In this document: piece after piece, positions 1-11,659 of the stretch
Position numbering within the stretch: the stretch's first letter is position 1
How the letters are laid out: each line of letters begins with the position of its first letter
From: Rhipidocladum racemiflorum
Lineage: Eukaryota > Streptophyta > Magnoliopsida > Poales > Poaceae
Direction: 5' to 3'
Assembly (NCBI GenBank): GCA_036346355.1
Contig: CM070572.1
Span: 10,857,001 to 10,921,000, forward strand
DNA: 64,000 nt
Program-made: the position numbers and the translations under genes
The notes under the pieces: model-generated
Seen by the model: only the letters and a program-made list of their open reading frames with translations
Told to the model about the DNA's origin: nothing
The model's database searches: none

Positions 1-422
1 CAGATACTCATAAATATCGTGCAATAATTATCTCAAACTGATTTCAAGCGCAGCAAGGAAATATAAAATAGTTAGTAACATGGTTAGACCAATTAGCAGA
101 CTCTGACGTTAGCATAGCAACAAACTAACATATTGCTTAGACCTTTGGCATATGGTGCCAAATTAGTGAATCAGTGTTAGCATGTTATCCAAACTCCAAC
201 AGTTGCAATACAGAGAAGACTTTAATGGCATCTTTCATTCTTTTGAACCCACTGCCTGGAAGGGATAATAAAGTTAGCAAGTTAGAGTAAGGACCAAGCA
301 GTACCAGGGATGTAATCAGCTTCAGTAGTGTCAAAATCGGTTAGAAAAAACCTGATCTATGCTTTCATAAATGGTAAATTAGGCATGAAGAGTAAGTTAT
401 GTTAAACGGTCAGTATCCATAC

Positions 423-2471
423 TTCTGATTGAAATGCTGATGTCCACCCATTCATATCAGTTGCTGCTCCATTTGAATATATTCCTCCCGTTGTTAGTGG
501 ACTACCATGTTCAAGGCCACTTTGATTTAAAAGGGATGCGTTCTCCAATAGTGTGGAAACACGTAAAATTTCTGCTTCAACATTGCAATTTCAAGAACAA
601 CATATAGAAAGTTAGCAGTTAGAATTAGTGATTAGCAAATGCATACATATACCTGACGGGTTAGTGTAAAATCGCTAATCTGAAATAACTTTTTGTCCCT
701 TTACAATAGAAAGTTAACAAAGTCGTAACAGTGTCAACTGTGAATTTATACATTGTTGTATAGCTCTAAAAAATTTATGCTGAGAAGATACGCAAATAAA
801 AATAAGTAATTAATATGCACACTGTAAAAAATTTGAGTAGCAGAAGAATACTTAGTGAGTGCACGTAAAACTCGGTGAAAACAACACAAAAAGATATACA
901 ATAAAAACAACTAACTGGAAACAATGTCAAAAAAAGGTGTACAATAGATGATTAAAATTTTGCATTTGTTTTGTGCACACTGTCTGTTTACAAGTATAAG
1001 AGGCAAGCACAATGGCTTCCATCCCACTACGTTGGAGATTGCCTAGTGGACACATCAAGTTTATAATCTCCTCAACCGCAGATGATCCCCATCAAGTAAG
1101 GATATATTGCCCCCATAGACATGCCATCCGTGTTCATCAAGAAAGACATATCACCACATCGATTTTTTATCCTCTCACCAAGCTCCAGCCTAGGGGTTGT
1201 TTGGATGAGGGGATTTCTTTGGGCATGTTTGGGATTTAATTCAAATTTGAACTAAATCCTAAGAATAAAAAAAACTATCCAACAGGCCCTTAATGTGAAT
1301 CTTAAACACCCTTTTTAGAAGCATGCAAGCTGTGGCATTAAGCACAATGGCCACCTAAAACACCATCTTAACATCCTCAATTCACCCAAAACAGACCAAA
1401 ATGTCAACCATGCATTCATAAATCACTAATAAAACTCCATTCTACCAAAGTATTGTTGCCTCTCATTGAACAATCCAGCAAGTCTGTATTACGCTATGAC
1501 CAACATTTTCTGTTCCTCAAATTGATAAGCAACCTTCTGCATATGTCGCTAAACAACTCAAATGCATGATAATCTCAACAAATGTCATTCCCACCAAGAA
1601 ACTCAAAGAGCCAAGAAGAACCAAGTTCACAAAATGAACCAATGGCACTACAGTATTACTTATTAATGTGGGCTAGACTGAGCAGATAGACATAAAAAAA
1701 TTCCCAAAGAAATGATACCCACTCAACACCTCTTATGTTGATTCACCAGAATCCTCCTAAAAGGACTCATATGCCAACAACAGAGAATTGCAGGACTGCA
1801 ATCTCATCACCAATCCTGACGCATTGGGCATCATCATCAAATGAGGTACTATGAAATCAGTTCTTCCAAACAGCACGCCCCTATTAACTTTGCTGAATGA
1901 GGTCAAAGGCAAGCATAGTCCACCGAGCCTGGGGCCAACTTAGTGAAGGCATATTTGTCTAGGGCCAAGCTACAACAAGAGGGTTGTGTACACGGCAAGC
2001 TCGCAAAGAAAATTGAGTGCGTAGACAATGCATGTGTTGGTGAAGAGGAAGATTGAGAGTTGAGACCAAAGCAGGTGACGAGGGGGCAAGGTGGGGGGTT
2101 TGGTAGGGAGGGAGGGTGGTGAAGAGACACAAAAATTATTCACTTACTGTTAAGGTTTCATCATTTGCTAAGACAGGAATTGTTACATGCTACAGTTGCA
2201 AAATGAAAATGGATAGATAGGCCCTGTTTGGCAGAGCTCCAGATCCCAACTCCACCTCAGAGCTGAAACTTGTAGACTGAAATAAAGTGACTTAACTTTA
2301 TAATTTTGTTCTAAAATGTAAACAAGATGACCCACTTAAACACTCTTAATATACCCACAGCTCCAGCTCCACGAATTTGGTGGAGCTAGGAATACCTAGC
2401 TCCACCAACTCCAAGAATTTGGTGGAGCTGGAGCTCTGCCAAACACCCCCATAATATGATAAATAACTGCC

Positions 2472-2505
<34 letters not shown>

Positions 2506-4015
2506 AAACTAGAATGGGAAAAAAGAGAGCAAACATTGACCACTAAGTAGCACTAGGGGTTAGCTAAATGGCAGTCATGAAAATGACAATTGATAAGCAC
2601 TCATTCTACAAAACAAAATCTAAGAGCATCTCCAAGAGGGGCCTTAAATATGGCCCTAATTTGAATTATAGGATTTTTGGGAAAAAGATTAACTCCAGCA
2701 AGGACCCTAAATTGTTAAAATTTAGCAAATTGTTTTAGGGCCCCTAGGAGAGTAGCTATATTTAGCAACTCTGTGATTGAGCCCTATTTTCGTTGGGTTT
2801 TAGGGCCTAATTGCTGGAGTGAATATTTCGTTCGAGCCCTAAATCTAATTAGTTGGGGTTCTAAATTAAAATTTAAGGCTCATTTTTAGAGCTCTCTCTT
2901 GGGGAGATGCTCTAAGCAGTGAGAAGGTAGAATAAAACCATAATTATTGTGCACAACAATTTCCAGTTTTCCACGAAAGTAATTGCACAAAACATAAACA
3001 ATATATTTTGTGTTAAATCTAGCTCAGTTGCAGAAAAGACAGCTTTCTTTGTGCAGGTAAAAGAGTAACCACTCATAAGCAACCATTATTATGAAGATGA
3101 AAATGGAGGTGTGAAGCAAATTCAGAGGAACACAAGCCACACAAGCAGCAAGAGTCAAAGATTCCAGCAACGCATCAGAATATTCCAAATGTATGGAAGA
3201 AGTAGCAATTCAACCAGTATTTGGTCACGCGTGTAATCAGATGTATCACAATAGAAATGGCATGAGCACATGAGAGCTGACCTTGATTCAGCAACCGTAT
3301 GCTATGAGGGAGCACTGGGATGAACGGGTTCAGCTTGTGCCGCTCCGCGAGCAGTTCCGCAAGGTACCTAAAAAACAAGGGTGAGACACAACACACCGGC
3401 CTTGCCACTCAGCTTTCATCTCCTCCGTAAAATTTGGTTTAAAACCAGGAAATCCCCCAAAAAAAAAAAAAAAAAAAAAAAAAAACCAACGAGGGAAGTA
3501 TCTAAAATCATAACGCGATCACCGACCTCAGCAAAGTAAACACTGAGATGAGAGACTGGCTTGTTTAACTTAATGAAAATCCGGTGAAACTACGACAAGA
3601 CGCAACCTTTATCACAAGCCGGAGATCTCATCGCGGGGAATCAGATCCGACGCCAAAAAGCCCTACTAAACCTCGTCGGCCTACATCAGATTCAAGCCAC
3701 ATAACCCTGGAGGCATCCCAAAACACATCGAATCCGCACTGGGAAGTCCTGAATCTGGCCTCCCCGTCACGATCCGATCCGAACCCCGCCCAAAGGCGGC
3801 GGCGGCGGCGAAGTCCCCTTAACAAACACCACCCACACCCATGACACAACACCAAGCAAGGGGGTGAGTGGCGGAGGCGGAGGGTTAGGTTGCTTGCTTG
3901 CTTACTTCTCCTGGTCGGCGACGGCGGAGGAGGACGCGCGGAGGCCGGAGATGCGCGGGGAGTGCGGGGTGGTGGAGGGCGACGGCGAGTAGGCCATGTA
4001 CCGTCCCGACGACAT
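423..4015 (-). CDS. STAR/quaking-type KH-domain RNA-binding protein, 5' part (gene continues beyond the left edge)
   Basis: Three coding exons read on the minus strand: 3906-4015, 3282-3367 and 423-571, all with GT-AG junctions and consistent phase. Exon 1 begins MSSGRYMAYSPSPSTTP at 4015 and ends in the middle of a Lys codon. Exon 2 encodes YLAELLAERHKLNPF...SIRLLNQ. Exon 3 encodes EILRVSTLLENASLLNQ...NGWTSAFQSE and ends in phase 0. This is the N-terminal dimerisation region (QUA1-like) that precedes the KH domain in plant STAR proteins, the group of SPIN1 and Arabidopsis At4g26480/At5g56140. The KH and QUA2 parts must lie left of base 1, because I found no matching exon in 1-422. Family members bind RNA in the nucleus. 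Intron 1 is 538 bp. Intron 2 is about 2.7 kb and carries two MITEs. The ATG sits in a CAACCATG context and no earlier in-frame start is evident. Identification rests on family recall, with no search run. Confidence 0.92.
1191..1292. mobile_element. Possible short MITE remnant
   Basis: An approximately 100-bp stretch has imperfect inverted ends (TAGGGGTTGTTTGGATGAG at the left; the reverse complement of the right end starts TAAGGGCCTGTTGGATAG) and an internal palindrome around TTCAAATTTGAA. No clear target duplication is visible, so this is weaker than the other MITE calls. Confidence 0.4.
2220..2450. mobile_element. MITE family 1, copy 1 (231 bp, 3-bp TSD ATA)
   Basis: The inverted ends share TGTTTGGCAGAGCTCCAG and the element is flanked by ATA on both sides (2217-2219 and 2451-2453). 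A second copy of exactly the same length lies at 28385-28615. The 3-bp duplication and terminal GGCCCTGTTTGG resemble PIF/Harbinger-derived Tourist-like MITEs, although the TSD is not the canonical TWA. It sits in intron 2 of the KH gene. Confidence 0.8.
2473..2502. repeat. (GA)n microsatellite
   Basis: About 15 GA repeats lie immediately right of MITE family 1 copy 1, in intron 2 of the KH gene. Confidence 0.95.
2624..2912. mobile_element. Tourist-like MITE, GAGCATCTCC family, copy 1 (289 bp)
   Basis: The termini are GAGCATCTCC and GGAGATGCTC, with perfect TAA duplications at 2621-2623 and 2913-2915. The TAA target and the size are typical of PIF/Harbinger-derived Tourist MITEs. The interior is AT-rich and repeats GGGCC/TTAGGGC motifs. 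A longer relative lies at 21386-21876. Confidence 0.85.
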
Positions 4016-4225
4016 GGTTGCCGCTGCTCCTCCCCGTCAACAGCGGGATCTCGTCGGCGGCGGAGGCGGCGCGGGAGGTAGGAAGAGTGGCAGCGTTAGG
4101 TTAGGGTGCGCGGGTGTGGTAACTCGCCCGGCGCCTAGGCTCTGGTAGATGGCGGCGGCGGGGGAGGGAAGAGGGGAGGTGGGAGGAGGAGGAGGAGGAG
4201 AAGGGCGAGGGCGAGGGCTTATAAG
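4016..4225 (-). promoter_or_regulatory. Core promoter and 5' leader of the KH-domain gene
   Basis: On the minus strand a TATA-like CTTATAAG lies at 4218-4225. It is followed downstream by a pyrimidine-rich leader (CT and CTCC runs, 4145-4215) leading to the ATG at 4015. The distance fits a transcription start near 4190. The start site is inferred, not observed. Confidence 0.55.
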
Positions 4226-4229
4226 TGGG

Positions 4230-5420
4230 GGAGGTTCCTTCCCGCGCGTGGTACTACTACCACTACTTCTAACTAGGTATGCGAATAACGCGGCAGCAGT
4301 GATGGATTGGAGGCGACTCCGAATCTCCGATACTGCAAGTTTCCTGCCTGTTTGTTTGGCGGTTGGTAACAATTGCCGGAGTCTGTTGGGTAGTTGAGAA
4401 ATTTGAGGTCTATTTTGTTTAGGTTTTTTTTCTATCGTTTTTTATGAAAGCATATCATATATAGAGTGTCTTCATTTTTGATTGCACTATTTTTGATTGC
4501 ACTAGATAAAATAATACAAGTTCTTTTTACATGTACTTAAACTAAGCTCTTGTGCTCTACCTTAGTGAGTTTATCATTATGCTGAAGGGAAAAAATCAGA
4601 CATGAGTTACTAGCTGCGAATAATAATACGTAGAGCGAATTATAACGCGACACTTACTCTCACACATAATTCTCGATCTCTACATCTGCATTTACTTATG
4701 GCTATCAAAAAATCAAAGACGTAGACGCATGCGTTTTGTCTCCATCCCTGCTTAATCGCGAGGCCTAAATTTTTTCAATCAAAATAAATCTCTTTCGGTA
4801 TCTTTCAGTAATTAAGGAGATAGGAAAGATTGACATCACTGTAGCGTAGCCCTCTCGCCTGCTTCCTTTCTTCTATTTTGCTTACGTGTTATTTCCACAA
4901 CAACACCAAAACGTGTAGAAATCCATACGGTGATATGTGAGGACAAGGCAGCAAAGAGGTGAGTCAAAGGTGGGCATCCGGTCGGCCCGAGGTCCGACCG
5001 GTTCAAATTTCAAAGACAACGTGGACTATGTCAGACGCAGATAGTATCAGAGCTCGGGTCGCATCTGAGCCCGAGAACCCGGCACGATGGGCGGCACGAT
5101 CGTTTGAGTCGGGTCCGTGCCGGTCGGCACGACGGCGACACAGAGGCACGCCTTCGGGGCACGGCAAGGAGGTGGGGGAGAGGACCGGGGCGTGGGGGGA
5201 TTACTTGCGGGCTGCGGTGGCCTCGTCGTGGCACCACCATGGCCCGCCGTGCGCCTCATCTCCGTGCGCCACCGCCGAGCTCGCGCTGCCTCACCTCTAT
5301 GGCAGCACAACAGGAAGCTAAGGGAGCAGAGCTCGCTCAACTCGAGTGAACCTGAAATCCTCCGTGGGGATCTCCACCGCTGTATCCCCCTTCCACCTCC
5401 TTCGACTCCACCACAGACTG
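4230..5420. other. Intergenic, no gene recognised
   Basis: The left part is AT-rich unique-looking sequence. From about 4970 the DNA becomes GC-rich and contains the GTGCCGGYCGGCACGA-type motifs also seen at 7145-7345. Open frames exist on both strands but none resembles a known protein, and composition explains them. Confidence 0.5.
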
Positions 5421-5426
5421 CCACCG

Positions 5427-5877
5427 TCGAGGATCGCCTTCGAAGGCGACGCCTTCTTCAATAAGTTCATCCGCCTCACCCTGTGACGAGCTCCTCGGGC
5501 CCATCACCAGCAGCACCGGTCGCGCCTTCTTCTCCTGCTCCATCCTGCTCTATGACCCTGTCTCCGCCGCCCCGCCTCCTTTGCCTTCTCCATCGCCGCC
5601 CCCGACCCCTCCTCCACCTCTGGCGATGGCCTCACCTTCTTCCTCTCAGCCTTCCCCTTCGTCCTCCCCAACAGCTCCACAGACAACCTCCTCGGACTCT
5701 TCAACTCCTCTGTCGCGCTCTCCTATGGCGACACCGCCTCGCCCCCACGAAACGAGCGCGACGGGCGCCTCTCCTCCTTCGCCACAATGGGCGCAGCCGT
5801 CGAGTTGCACCAAGTGTTGTACTTGGAGTTCACCTCCAGTGTCGACCCTAGGGAGGAGACGATGGTACTGCAGAGGT
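5427..5877 (+). pseudogene. L-type (legume) lectin domain fragment, probably from a lectin receptor-like kinase
   Basis: Reading across frames, the plus strand shows GDAFFNKFIRLT, then DELLGPITSSTGRAFFS, then GDGLTFFLSAFPFVLPNSS and LLGLFNSSVALSYGDT. These are recognisable pieces of the legume-lectin ectodomain that plant LecRKs use for extracellular binding. The frame is broken by a TGA near 5483-5485 and by a shift near 5577-5580, and the sequence loses similarity after about 5740. No kinase domain or transmembrane segment follows: the next 200 bp is purine-rich. It is therefore a truncated, non-functional fragment rather than a gene. The assignment is from recall of the domain; an isolated lectin gene is the alternative source. 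Confidence 0.7.
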
Positions 5878-5929
5878 GAGGCACTGAGGCGCGATGGGGA
5901 ATTGGGGATGGAGGCAACCATGGAGCCAT

Positions 5930-6110
5930 GTGAAAAGAGAGAGGTGAGGGAGATTGGAAGATCGAGTTGTGGGCCGAGCATAGGAGCTGAGGGAAATAGG
6001 GGGAAGGGGGAAAAAGAGGGAAAGAAAAAAAAGAAAGGAGAAAATATGCGGAAAAGAGGGAAAAGAGGAAAGAAGAAAGAAAGAAAACAAAACAAAATTA
6101 TAAAATTTAA
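5930..6110. repeat. Purine-rich low-complexity tract
   Basis: A long GGGA/AAAGAAA run on the plus strand, strongest at 5995-6105. It creates open frames on both strands through composition only. Confidence 0.8.
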
Positions 6111-6445
6111 ATAATTAAGTAATTCAATGCATATGACGGAGTGCAATCAAATTTAATAAGGTCATTGGAAGCATGCCATAATATTATTGGACAAAATCAA
6201 AAGTAAAATGCGCCCTATACAAATGGACGGAGGAAGTAGTTCACATGGCAAAGCTACTACTGGTTGACGCTGTTTCAAGAGAATAGAATATAGGGGGCTA
6301 GGCTTCTACAATAATATGAGCTAGGCTATAGTTAATTTGGGGATGCAGTGCCACTACATCATCGATGTTAGAGCACTAACCATCGACGTGAACTCCAAGC
6401 TCTAGAAGATCATGGAAGGATAAATCGTCCGACCCTTTAGTTATG

Positions 6446-6448
6446 GGA

Positions 6449-6485
<37 letters not shown>
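6446..6485. repeat. (GA)n microsatellite
   Basis: A GA repeat abuts the left TSD of the next MITE. Confidence 0.95.
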
Positions 6486-6488
<3 letters not shown>

Positions 6489-6491
6489 TAA

Positions 6492-6784
6492 GGGCATGTA
6501 CAGTGGTATAGACAATAACTGTCTATAATGCATCTCCACATCATCTACAGACAACACCAAAAACAACTCATACAATAGATCGTTTATATAGCTGTCTGTA
6601 ATGATTTCTCATTCAATTAACAGGCTGTCTATACAATGGTACACAACATGTGAAGCTGTCTATAAGACTGTCTATTAAATAGTAGACATCAGCTTTCTCT
6701 CTCCTTCTTCTCTCTCCTTCACGTCACTTAAAATTCTACATGGCATCTCTTATAGACAGCTGACTGTGACCATTATACATGCCC
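6492..6784. mobile_element. Tourist-like MITE, GGGCATGTACA family (293 bp)
   Basis: Termini are GGGCATGTACAGTGGTATAGACA at the left and the inverted equivalent ending TATACATGCCC at the right. TAA duplications lie at 6489-6491 and 6785-6787. The interior carries repeated CTGTCTAT/ATAGACAG motifs that extend the inverted repeat. Confidence 0.85.
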
Positions 6785-6787
6785 TAA

Positions 6788-6927
6788 AAGAGATTGAGAA
6801 AGACGAGTGAGAGAGGACTAGAGAGCTGAGAGAGATTGAGAGAAACGGGCAAGAGGGGAGAGAGCTAAGAGAGATTGAGAGACAGTGCAAAAAGCTGCTC
6901 TCTCTCGCCCGTCTCTCTCAATCTCTC

Positions 6928-6962
<35 letters not shown>

Positions 6963-7030
6963 GTGTCTCTCTCAATCTCTCCCTCTCTCTCGCCTGTCTT
7001 TTTCAATCTCTCTCACTTTCTTTCTCACCC
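6788..7030. repeat. GA/CT-rich low-complexity region with (CT)n tract
   Basis: GAGAGA-rich sequence passes into CTCTCT-rich sequence (a clean CT run at about 6931-6960), which makes the region partly self-complementary. Confidence 0.85.
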
Positions 7031-7139
7031 ATTGCTCTCTGTAACTATGTAAGAACAAATAAATTTTAGTTCTTTTTCCATCAAATTTGTGTCCACTACC
7101 GCAAGTCCATGTGCCTCTAGCTCCTTTCCTCTCGTCGCA

Positions 7140-7350
7140 ATAGTGTAAATGGGCCAGGCCTGGGCCGGCACGATACGAAGCAAACACCAAACACAAGAGC
7201 AAATGGATCGTGCCTGGGCTTGCTAAAGGCGAGCTAGGCCGGCACGACATGTCACGGTGGGCACAACGAGTTGTCGCGGCCTGACACGATTTTATGCACG
7301 AAGCATGATAGGCCTGTGCCGGATTGGTCTGGTACGGCACAATGCCGGCC
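7140..7350. repeat. GCCGGCACGA-rich dispersed repeat fragment
   Basis: Repeated GGCCGGCACGA / GTGCCGG motifs in both orientations. The same theme occurs at 5080-5160. No terminal structure or target duplication was found. Confidence 0.45.
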
Positions 7351-8246
7351 TCTAGATATAACTTTGGACGTACACACGGTGCTAAAGCTTGTCTCCTTGC
7401 TTTTGCTTAGGTGTTTTCTCCGATCATAAAAAGAAAAATGTATTTTACTTCTAGGGACGATTAGAGGTTATCTAAGCAGAAGGCCCGTGAGTTCAAAACC
7501 TAACTAGAAAAATACATTTTATGCATGAAACTTTTGTTATTTGTAAGAGGTACTAAAATATATATTGAGTTAGTACAAGAGTATCAAAATTTTAAAAGCT
7601 GAATACACGAGCGATACAAAAAATTTAAAGATAATTTAATGGTCTCCCAAGTATAGTTAAAACTCTATTCTTGCATATACATTCCAGACGTCAATAATAC
7701 GAAGGAGTAGCACCTCTAGAAGGAGCTGAACCATTCATGGTTTCCAGAACACTAAGCAACTGTCACAGATAATGCTAAAAACAGCAGTATTGAAAAAAAA
7801 CAAAATTATCTGCGCCTGCCATTTGCTACACAGTACAACACCACACCGCCTGTTCCGGATTCGAGTGACATCGGATCGAGCCGATGGGAGATGAGCAGGC
7901 AACCATTACAGGCTCAAAGGGTGAAATCTCTCGTCGAGGCAGGATGAATGGCGATGACCCACCGGTGTGTCCCAGTCAGCCAGGCTGTTCTCGAGAAAGG
8001 AAAAAGAAAAGAAAAGCTTGTGTTTTGATTGCGCCGCGAGAAAACCAGGCAGAGAATCCGTCCGCCAACATCAACTGGTGGAAACACCGGTGCGAGCGTA
8101 CGTCCATTTGGTCCTGGAGGTCTCCAGGATCTGAAATGAAATCAATCACCTGAGGCTGCAAGGTTAAAGATGTCATGGCGCAAGAGCGCAAGCCAACCCA
8201 AGGTTAGGGGCTTTTTACCATCCTTTGGAGTGGAGGTATCTCTTGG
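7351..8246. other. Intergenic, nothing recognised
   Basis: AT-rich to about 7800, then mixed. An open frame on the plus strand at 7884-8153 (89 codons) resembles nothing I know and its minus-strand counterpart is equally open, so I do not call a gene. Confidence 0.5.
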
Positions 8247-8248
8247 TA

Positions 8249-8508
8249 CTCCCTCCAGTTTGATAATAGATATCGTTTTAGACATCGACACGGTCTTCAA
8301 AATACAACTTTGACCGCTAATTTTTATTATAATATATTTATAAAACCCAATAAAATTATAATATTATGAAAGTACTTCTCGAGACAAGTCTACACGTATA
8401 ATTTTCATATATCCAATTTAAATATTTAAAAACATATCGATAGTCAAAGTTTTAGAAGTTTGACCATCACTGTGTCCAAAACGACATCTATTATCAAACT
8501 GGAGGGAG
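8249..8508. mobile_element. Stowaway-type MITE (260 bp)
   Basis: Termini are CTCCCTCCAGTTTGATAATAG and its inverted copy ending AAACTGGAGGGAG, flanked by TA at 8247-8248 and 8509-8510. CTCCCTCC ends with a TA target are diagnostic of Stowaway (Tc1/mariner-derived) MITEs. A degraded relative lies near 27501-27760. Confidence 0.92.
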
Positions 8509-9285
8509 TATTAGCGTAGTGTAAATTTTGGCACATTCCAAGAATAAGAAGAAACCTTTGAAATTTTACCTGCCTGCCTATGGGAAAACAAGAAATGATG
8601 CTTGTTTTTACAAGGAAGATGACTTGTGATCCTGCAGTAGTGGTTTTTCAGGTTTGTCATTGGAATGGATATTGGGCTGGATTGCAGAAAAGAAAGACGG
8701 CGCGAGGTAATGCGCTTGGGATCCAGACGGCTTTGGCGGGTGGCAGCTGAAGATTTTAACCAGGCGCAAGGATGGCGCAAGGATGGCGCATGATGCGAAG
8801 ACTAGAGGCTAATGAAGAAGATGGAGAGAGAGTCAAGTTTGATGGGCTCCCCAGAGGCATTGTTACCGTGTTCCAAATGAACTTTGAGAGGGGCGTCTAT
8901 GCTTTTCATTTTTGAAGTTGCACAACTATTAAAGTAGATGGCGATTACTTATTCCTTCGTCTGGTTCAAGGTTCGTGCAGTTTGTATTAGGAGAAAAAGC
9001 ATAGAAACACTGCTCACGAACATTTTACCGAGAAATACTAACAATTTAAAAGGTGGTGGTACCAACTTTTGATATACTAACTCAATGTAAATTTTAATAC
9101 CTGCTAAGGATGGTAAAAAGTCTGATTCCAAACCAAAGCTCATGTTCTGTTTTGTTTTGGTCTCCTTTGTTGTTCAGATTTAGACTGTTTTTAATTTCCT
9201 GTTAGTCCGCTCGTATGACTGGTTGGGAGGAGATGACGTTGCTCGTCACCTCAGTGGCGTGCGTTTTTCCTTTTTCTGTTGTGTT

Positions 9286-9312
9286 GTCTGTAACAGTAAT
9301 TAAAGTTTTACC
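9286..9312. repeat. 27-bp sequence repeated inverted at 10182-10208
   Basis: The 27 bases here (GTCTGTAACAGTAATTAA...TTTTACC) match the reverse complement of 10182-10208 exactly. The two copies enclose about 870 bp. It may be terminal sequence of an undefined element or a chance relic of rearrangement. Confidence 0.7.
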
Positions 9313-10181
9313 TGCCTTATAGGCGTGAAAATGAACCGTATATGCTGCCTGATCTCCTTGCTGCCAGAGCCCCATGACATACAGATGAAAAATCCAAATC
9401 GTCCCCAAAAATAAAAAGTTCAGTGTTTCTAAACAACTGGACAGCAGCATGGTAAAATTCAGTTAAGAGGGCGTATGAACAGAAATGAACAAATGGGATC
9501 AGCAAGACAGTAACTACCCCAAAGACCCAAGTGGCAACAATTACCAACCCCATGAGAACATGAGATCCCGATCCTTTGGTCCAGGGGGAGGCATTCTCGC
9601 AGGAGAAGAACAGACAACTCAAAATAAAATGGTAGTTGCAGCACAGGAATGCAGTGCAGGTATCCAATGCTACCAATTCTGGTTGGTAGTTATTATAGAT
9701 TTCAGACAAAGGGCCCCTGCCCACTATAAGCTGTCACTTGCCTACCTGTACTGAGCTTAGCAATTTTTTAAGAAACCTGCGCAAAGCGTTGATACGCTGC
9801 AGATGCTGGAACAATATAATATAGACAGGGTGTTCTTGAAGAAGAAGAAAAAACTATGCAAATAACGAGGTCAAATGATGGACAACCGGTACTCCCCGGT
9901 GTCGTCAGTAGTGCACCAAATCATCCAAGATATCGCTTCTTTCAACCTCGCTTCGCGGAATGCTCTAGCGGAATAACCGCACTGTAGGGCTCGTTGTTTG
10001 GTTGTTTTGCAGCTTGCTGTTTCAGTGGTTTTCTATATTTGAACTGACTTAATATACTTTCGGATTTCCCTCTTCTTAATTGATCTGGCAGAGCTCTCGC
10101 CTTCTTTTCGAAAAAAAATGATGGACATCATATGTGCAGTAAGTGTGATTTTTCAGCGGACGATAATGTAAATCTGTCCAC
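9313..10181. other. Unassigned 0.87-kb segment between the 27-bp inverted repeats
   Basis: An open frame of 135 codons on the minus strand (9317-9724) contains hydrophobic stretches (VLMGLVIVATWVFGVVTVLL). The plus strand is also open (9485-9754). I recognise no domain and no splice structure, so it may be non-coding. Confidence 0.35.
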
Positions 10182-10208
10182 GGTAAAACTTTAATTACTG
10201 TTACAGAC
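10182..10208. repeat. Inverted partner of 9286-9312
   Basis: Exact 27-bp reverse complement of 9286-9312. Confidence 0.7.
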
Positions 10209-10385
10209 CAAACCTGACAATTTACCACATTAAACGATCCTGGATTAATTAGCAAGGATGTATAAATCAACGAGCATACCAAAAAGAGCAAAATCAACAG
10301 CAATGTATGTAAGATTTTTTTCCCCTGATGTATTTGCCTAGACTCACCACGCTTATGGTTTGTGACTTTCTGAATGCAGTTCATC

Positions 10386-10484
10386 CTTCCCTATGTACAG
10401 CTTCAGTTAATTTTGGGTTTCCCATCTCAACGTCGCCAATTGGTGCAGTAGCACTGCATTTTTGTGGCTGGAAGCCTGAAACAT
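10386..10484 (-). other. Possible 3'-terminal coding exon, unidentified
   Basis: On the minus strand an acceptor-like TGTTTCAG precedes an open stretch reading FQPQKCSATAPIGDVEM, then GNPKLTEAVHREG and a stop. It has the feel of a C-terminal exon, but I cannot name the protein or connect it to upstream exons. The HRD1-like fragment 2.2 kb upstream on the same strand is one possible partner. Confidence 0.25.
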
Positions 10485-10531
10485 TCGGAATTGGACTTGT
10501 AACATCCCAAAAAAACAATCAAACAGCATAG

Positions 10532-11659
10532 TCTGTTAGCTGCAAAATCAAAACTCAGAGACCAAACGAATGAAAGCTGCATACATCATTAAGGAGAAGA
10601 TGGCAGATGGGCTTTCTGTAATCCTTTCCTGCTGATGCAAGTTTACAACCAAGTTTGGCATTGTTCTTTAACATAATACTGTATTGACAAAGGGCTGCTT
10701 TATAAACTAAAATTCAACTCGAGCAGAGTAAGTTCTATCATATACATCTCCACAGCACATGGGAAAAAAGATAAGAAAATCGATAAATAGTATTATGAAA
10801 GGGTATCCTCAGAGTATAATGCTGTAAATAAGATGAACAGGAACAATTGTCACTTGTAAGCAAAAATCATGACAGATTTAACAGTAGCCAAGTGTCACTT
10901 GTCAGCAACTCAGCATAATTGATTGATAAACATTTACCAGGAAAGACTCTGGTCATGAAGAAATCTATAATGTAACAACTATTCCACAGACTAGAAACTG
11001 ATAACCGATAAATCGTTTTTGTACCACGTAATTCCTAGTTGAACAAGGCTGTGCACTGTTACAACGAAAAAGCATAGTGTTTTTGCAAGAATTGAGGAAT
11101 CAGGATTACAATTCAACTCTGTGATGAATAAGCAAATCCTTCTATGCAAACACAGGTAGGTACATAAACATGGCAAAGTGCAAACACAAAAGTTATAAAA
11201 GGTTCGTGCATTACAGTCGGGGCTACATCAAGAAATGTAGTATGAAATAAACAGGAGTGTTCAAAGATTAAGATGGTCACTCATCTTTATATGCCTTTTA
11301 CAGTGAACTTTCAAGGTCCACGGCTTGATATGTGGTGACCTGCATAATTAGTCCAGGAAATGACAGTAACCACTGCCGTTACATTGAGATAATTACACGA
11401 ATCTCGGAATAGTAATTAATCAAAACATCGAGTGCATCTGATGTTTTATCAATTAATACACCATATTCAAAGTGTTACAACAGATCAATAATTAGAGACT
11501 GCAATGGAACTTTATTATATTCCATGCTACACAGGGCTACAAATCCAGTACGGTAATTATACAAGGGATCCAAGTACAACAAAAATACAATACCAAAAGT
11601 GCTAACTATTTCATAGACTATCGAAGTTACTGCACAGCTTAGCCAACAAACTAATCATC
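10532..11659. other. Intergenic or 3' flanking, no gene seen
   Basis: AT-rich sequence without recognisable coding matter. The stretch at 11460-11660 would be the 3'UTR and poly(A) region of the minus-strand exon at 11660: an AATATAATAAAG signal reads on the minus strand near 11505-11520. Confidence 0.4.

Noticed and set aside
250..300. A candidate fourth exon of the KH gene after acceptor CCCTTCCAG
   Set aside because: In the phase left by exon 3 it reads into TGA after six codons and does not resemble the expected KH sequence.
3584..4397. Several open frames on both strands around 3.6-4.4 kb
   Set aside because: They lie over the GC-rich leader and exon 1 of the minus-strand KH gene and are compositional shadows.
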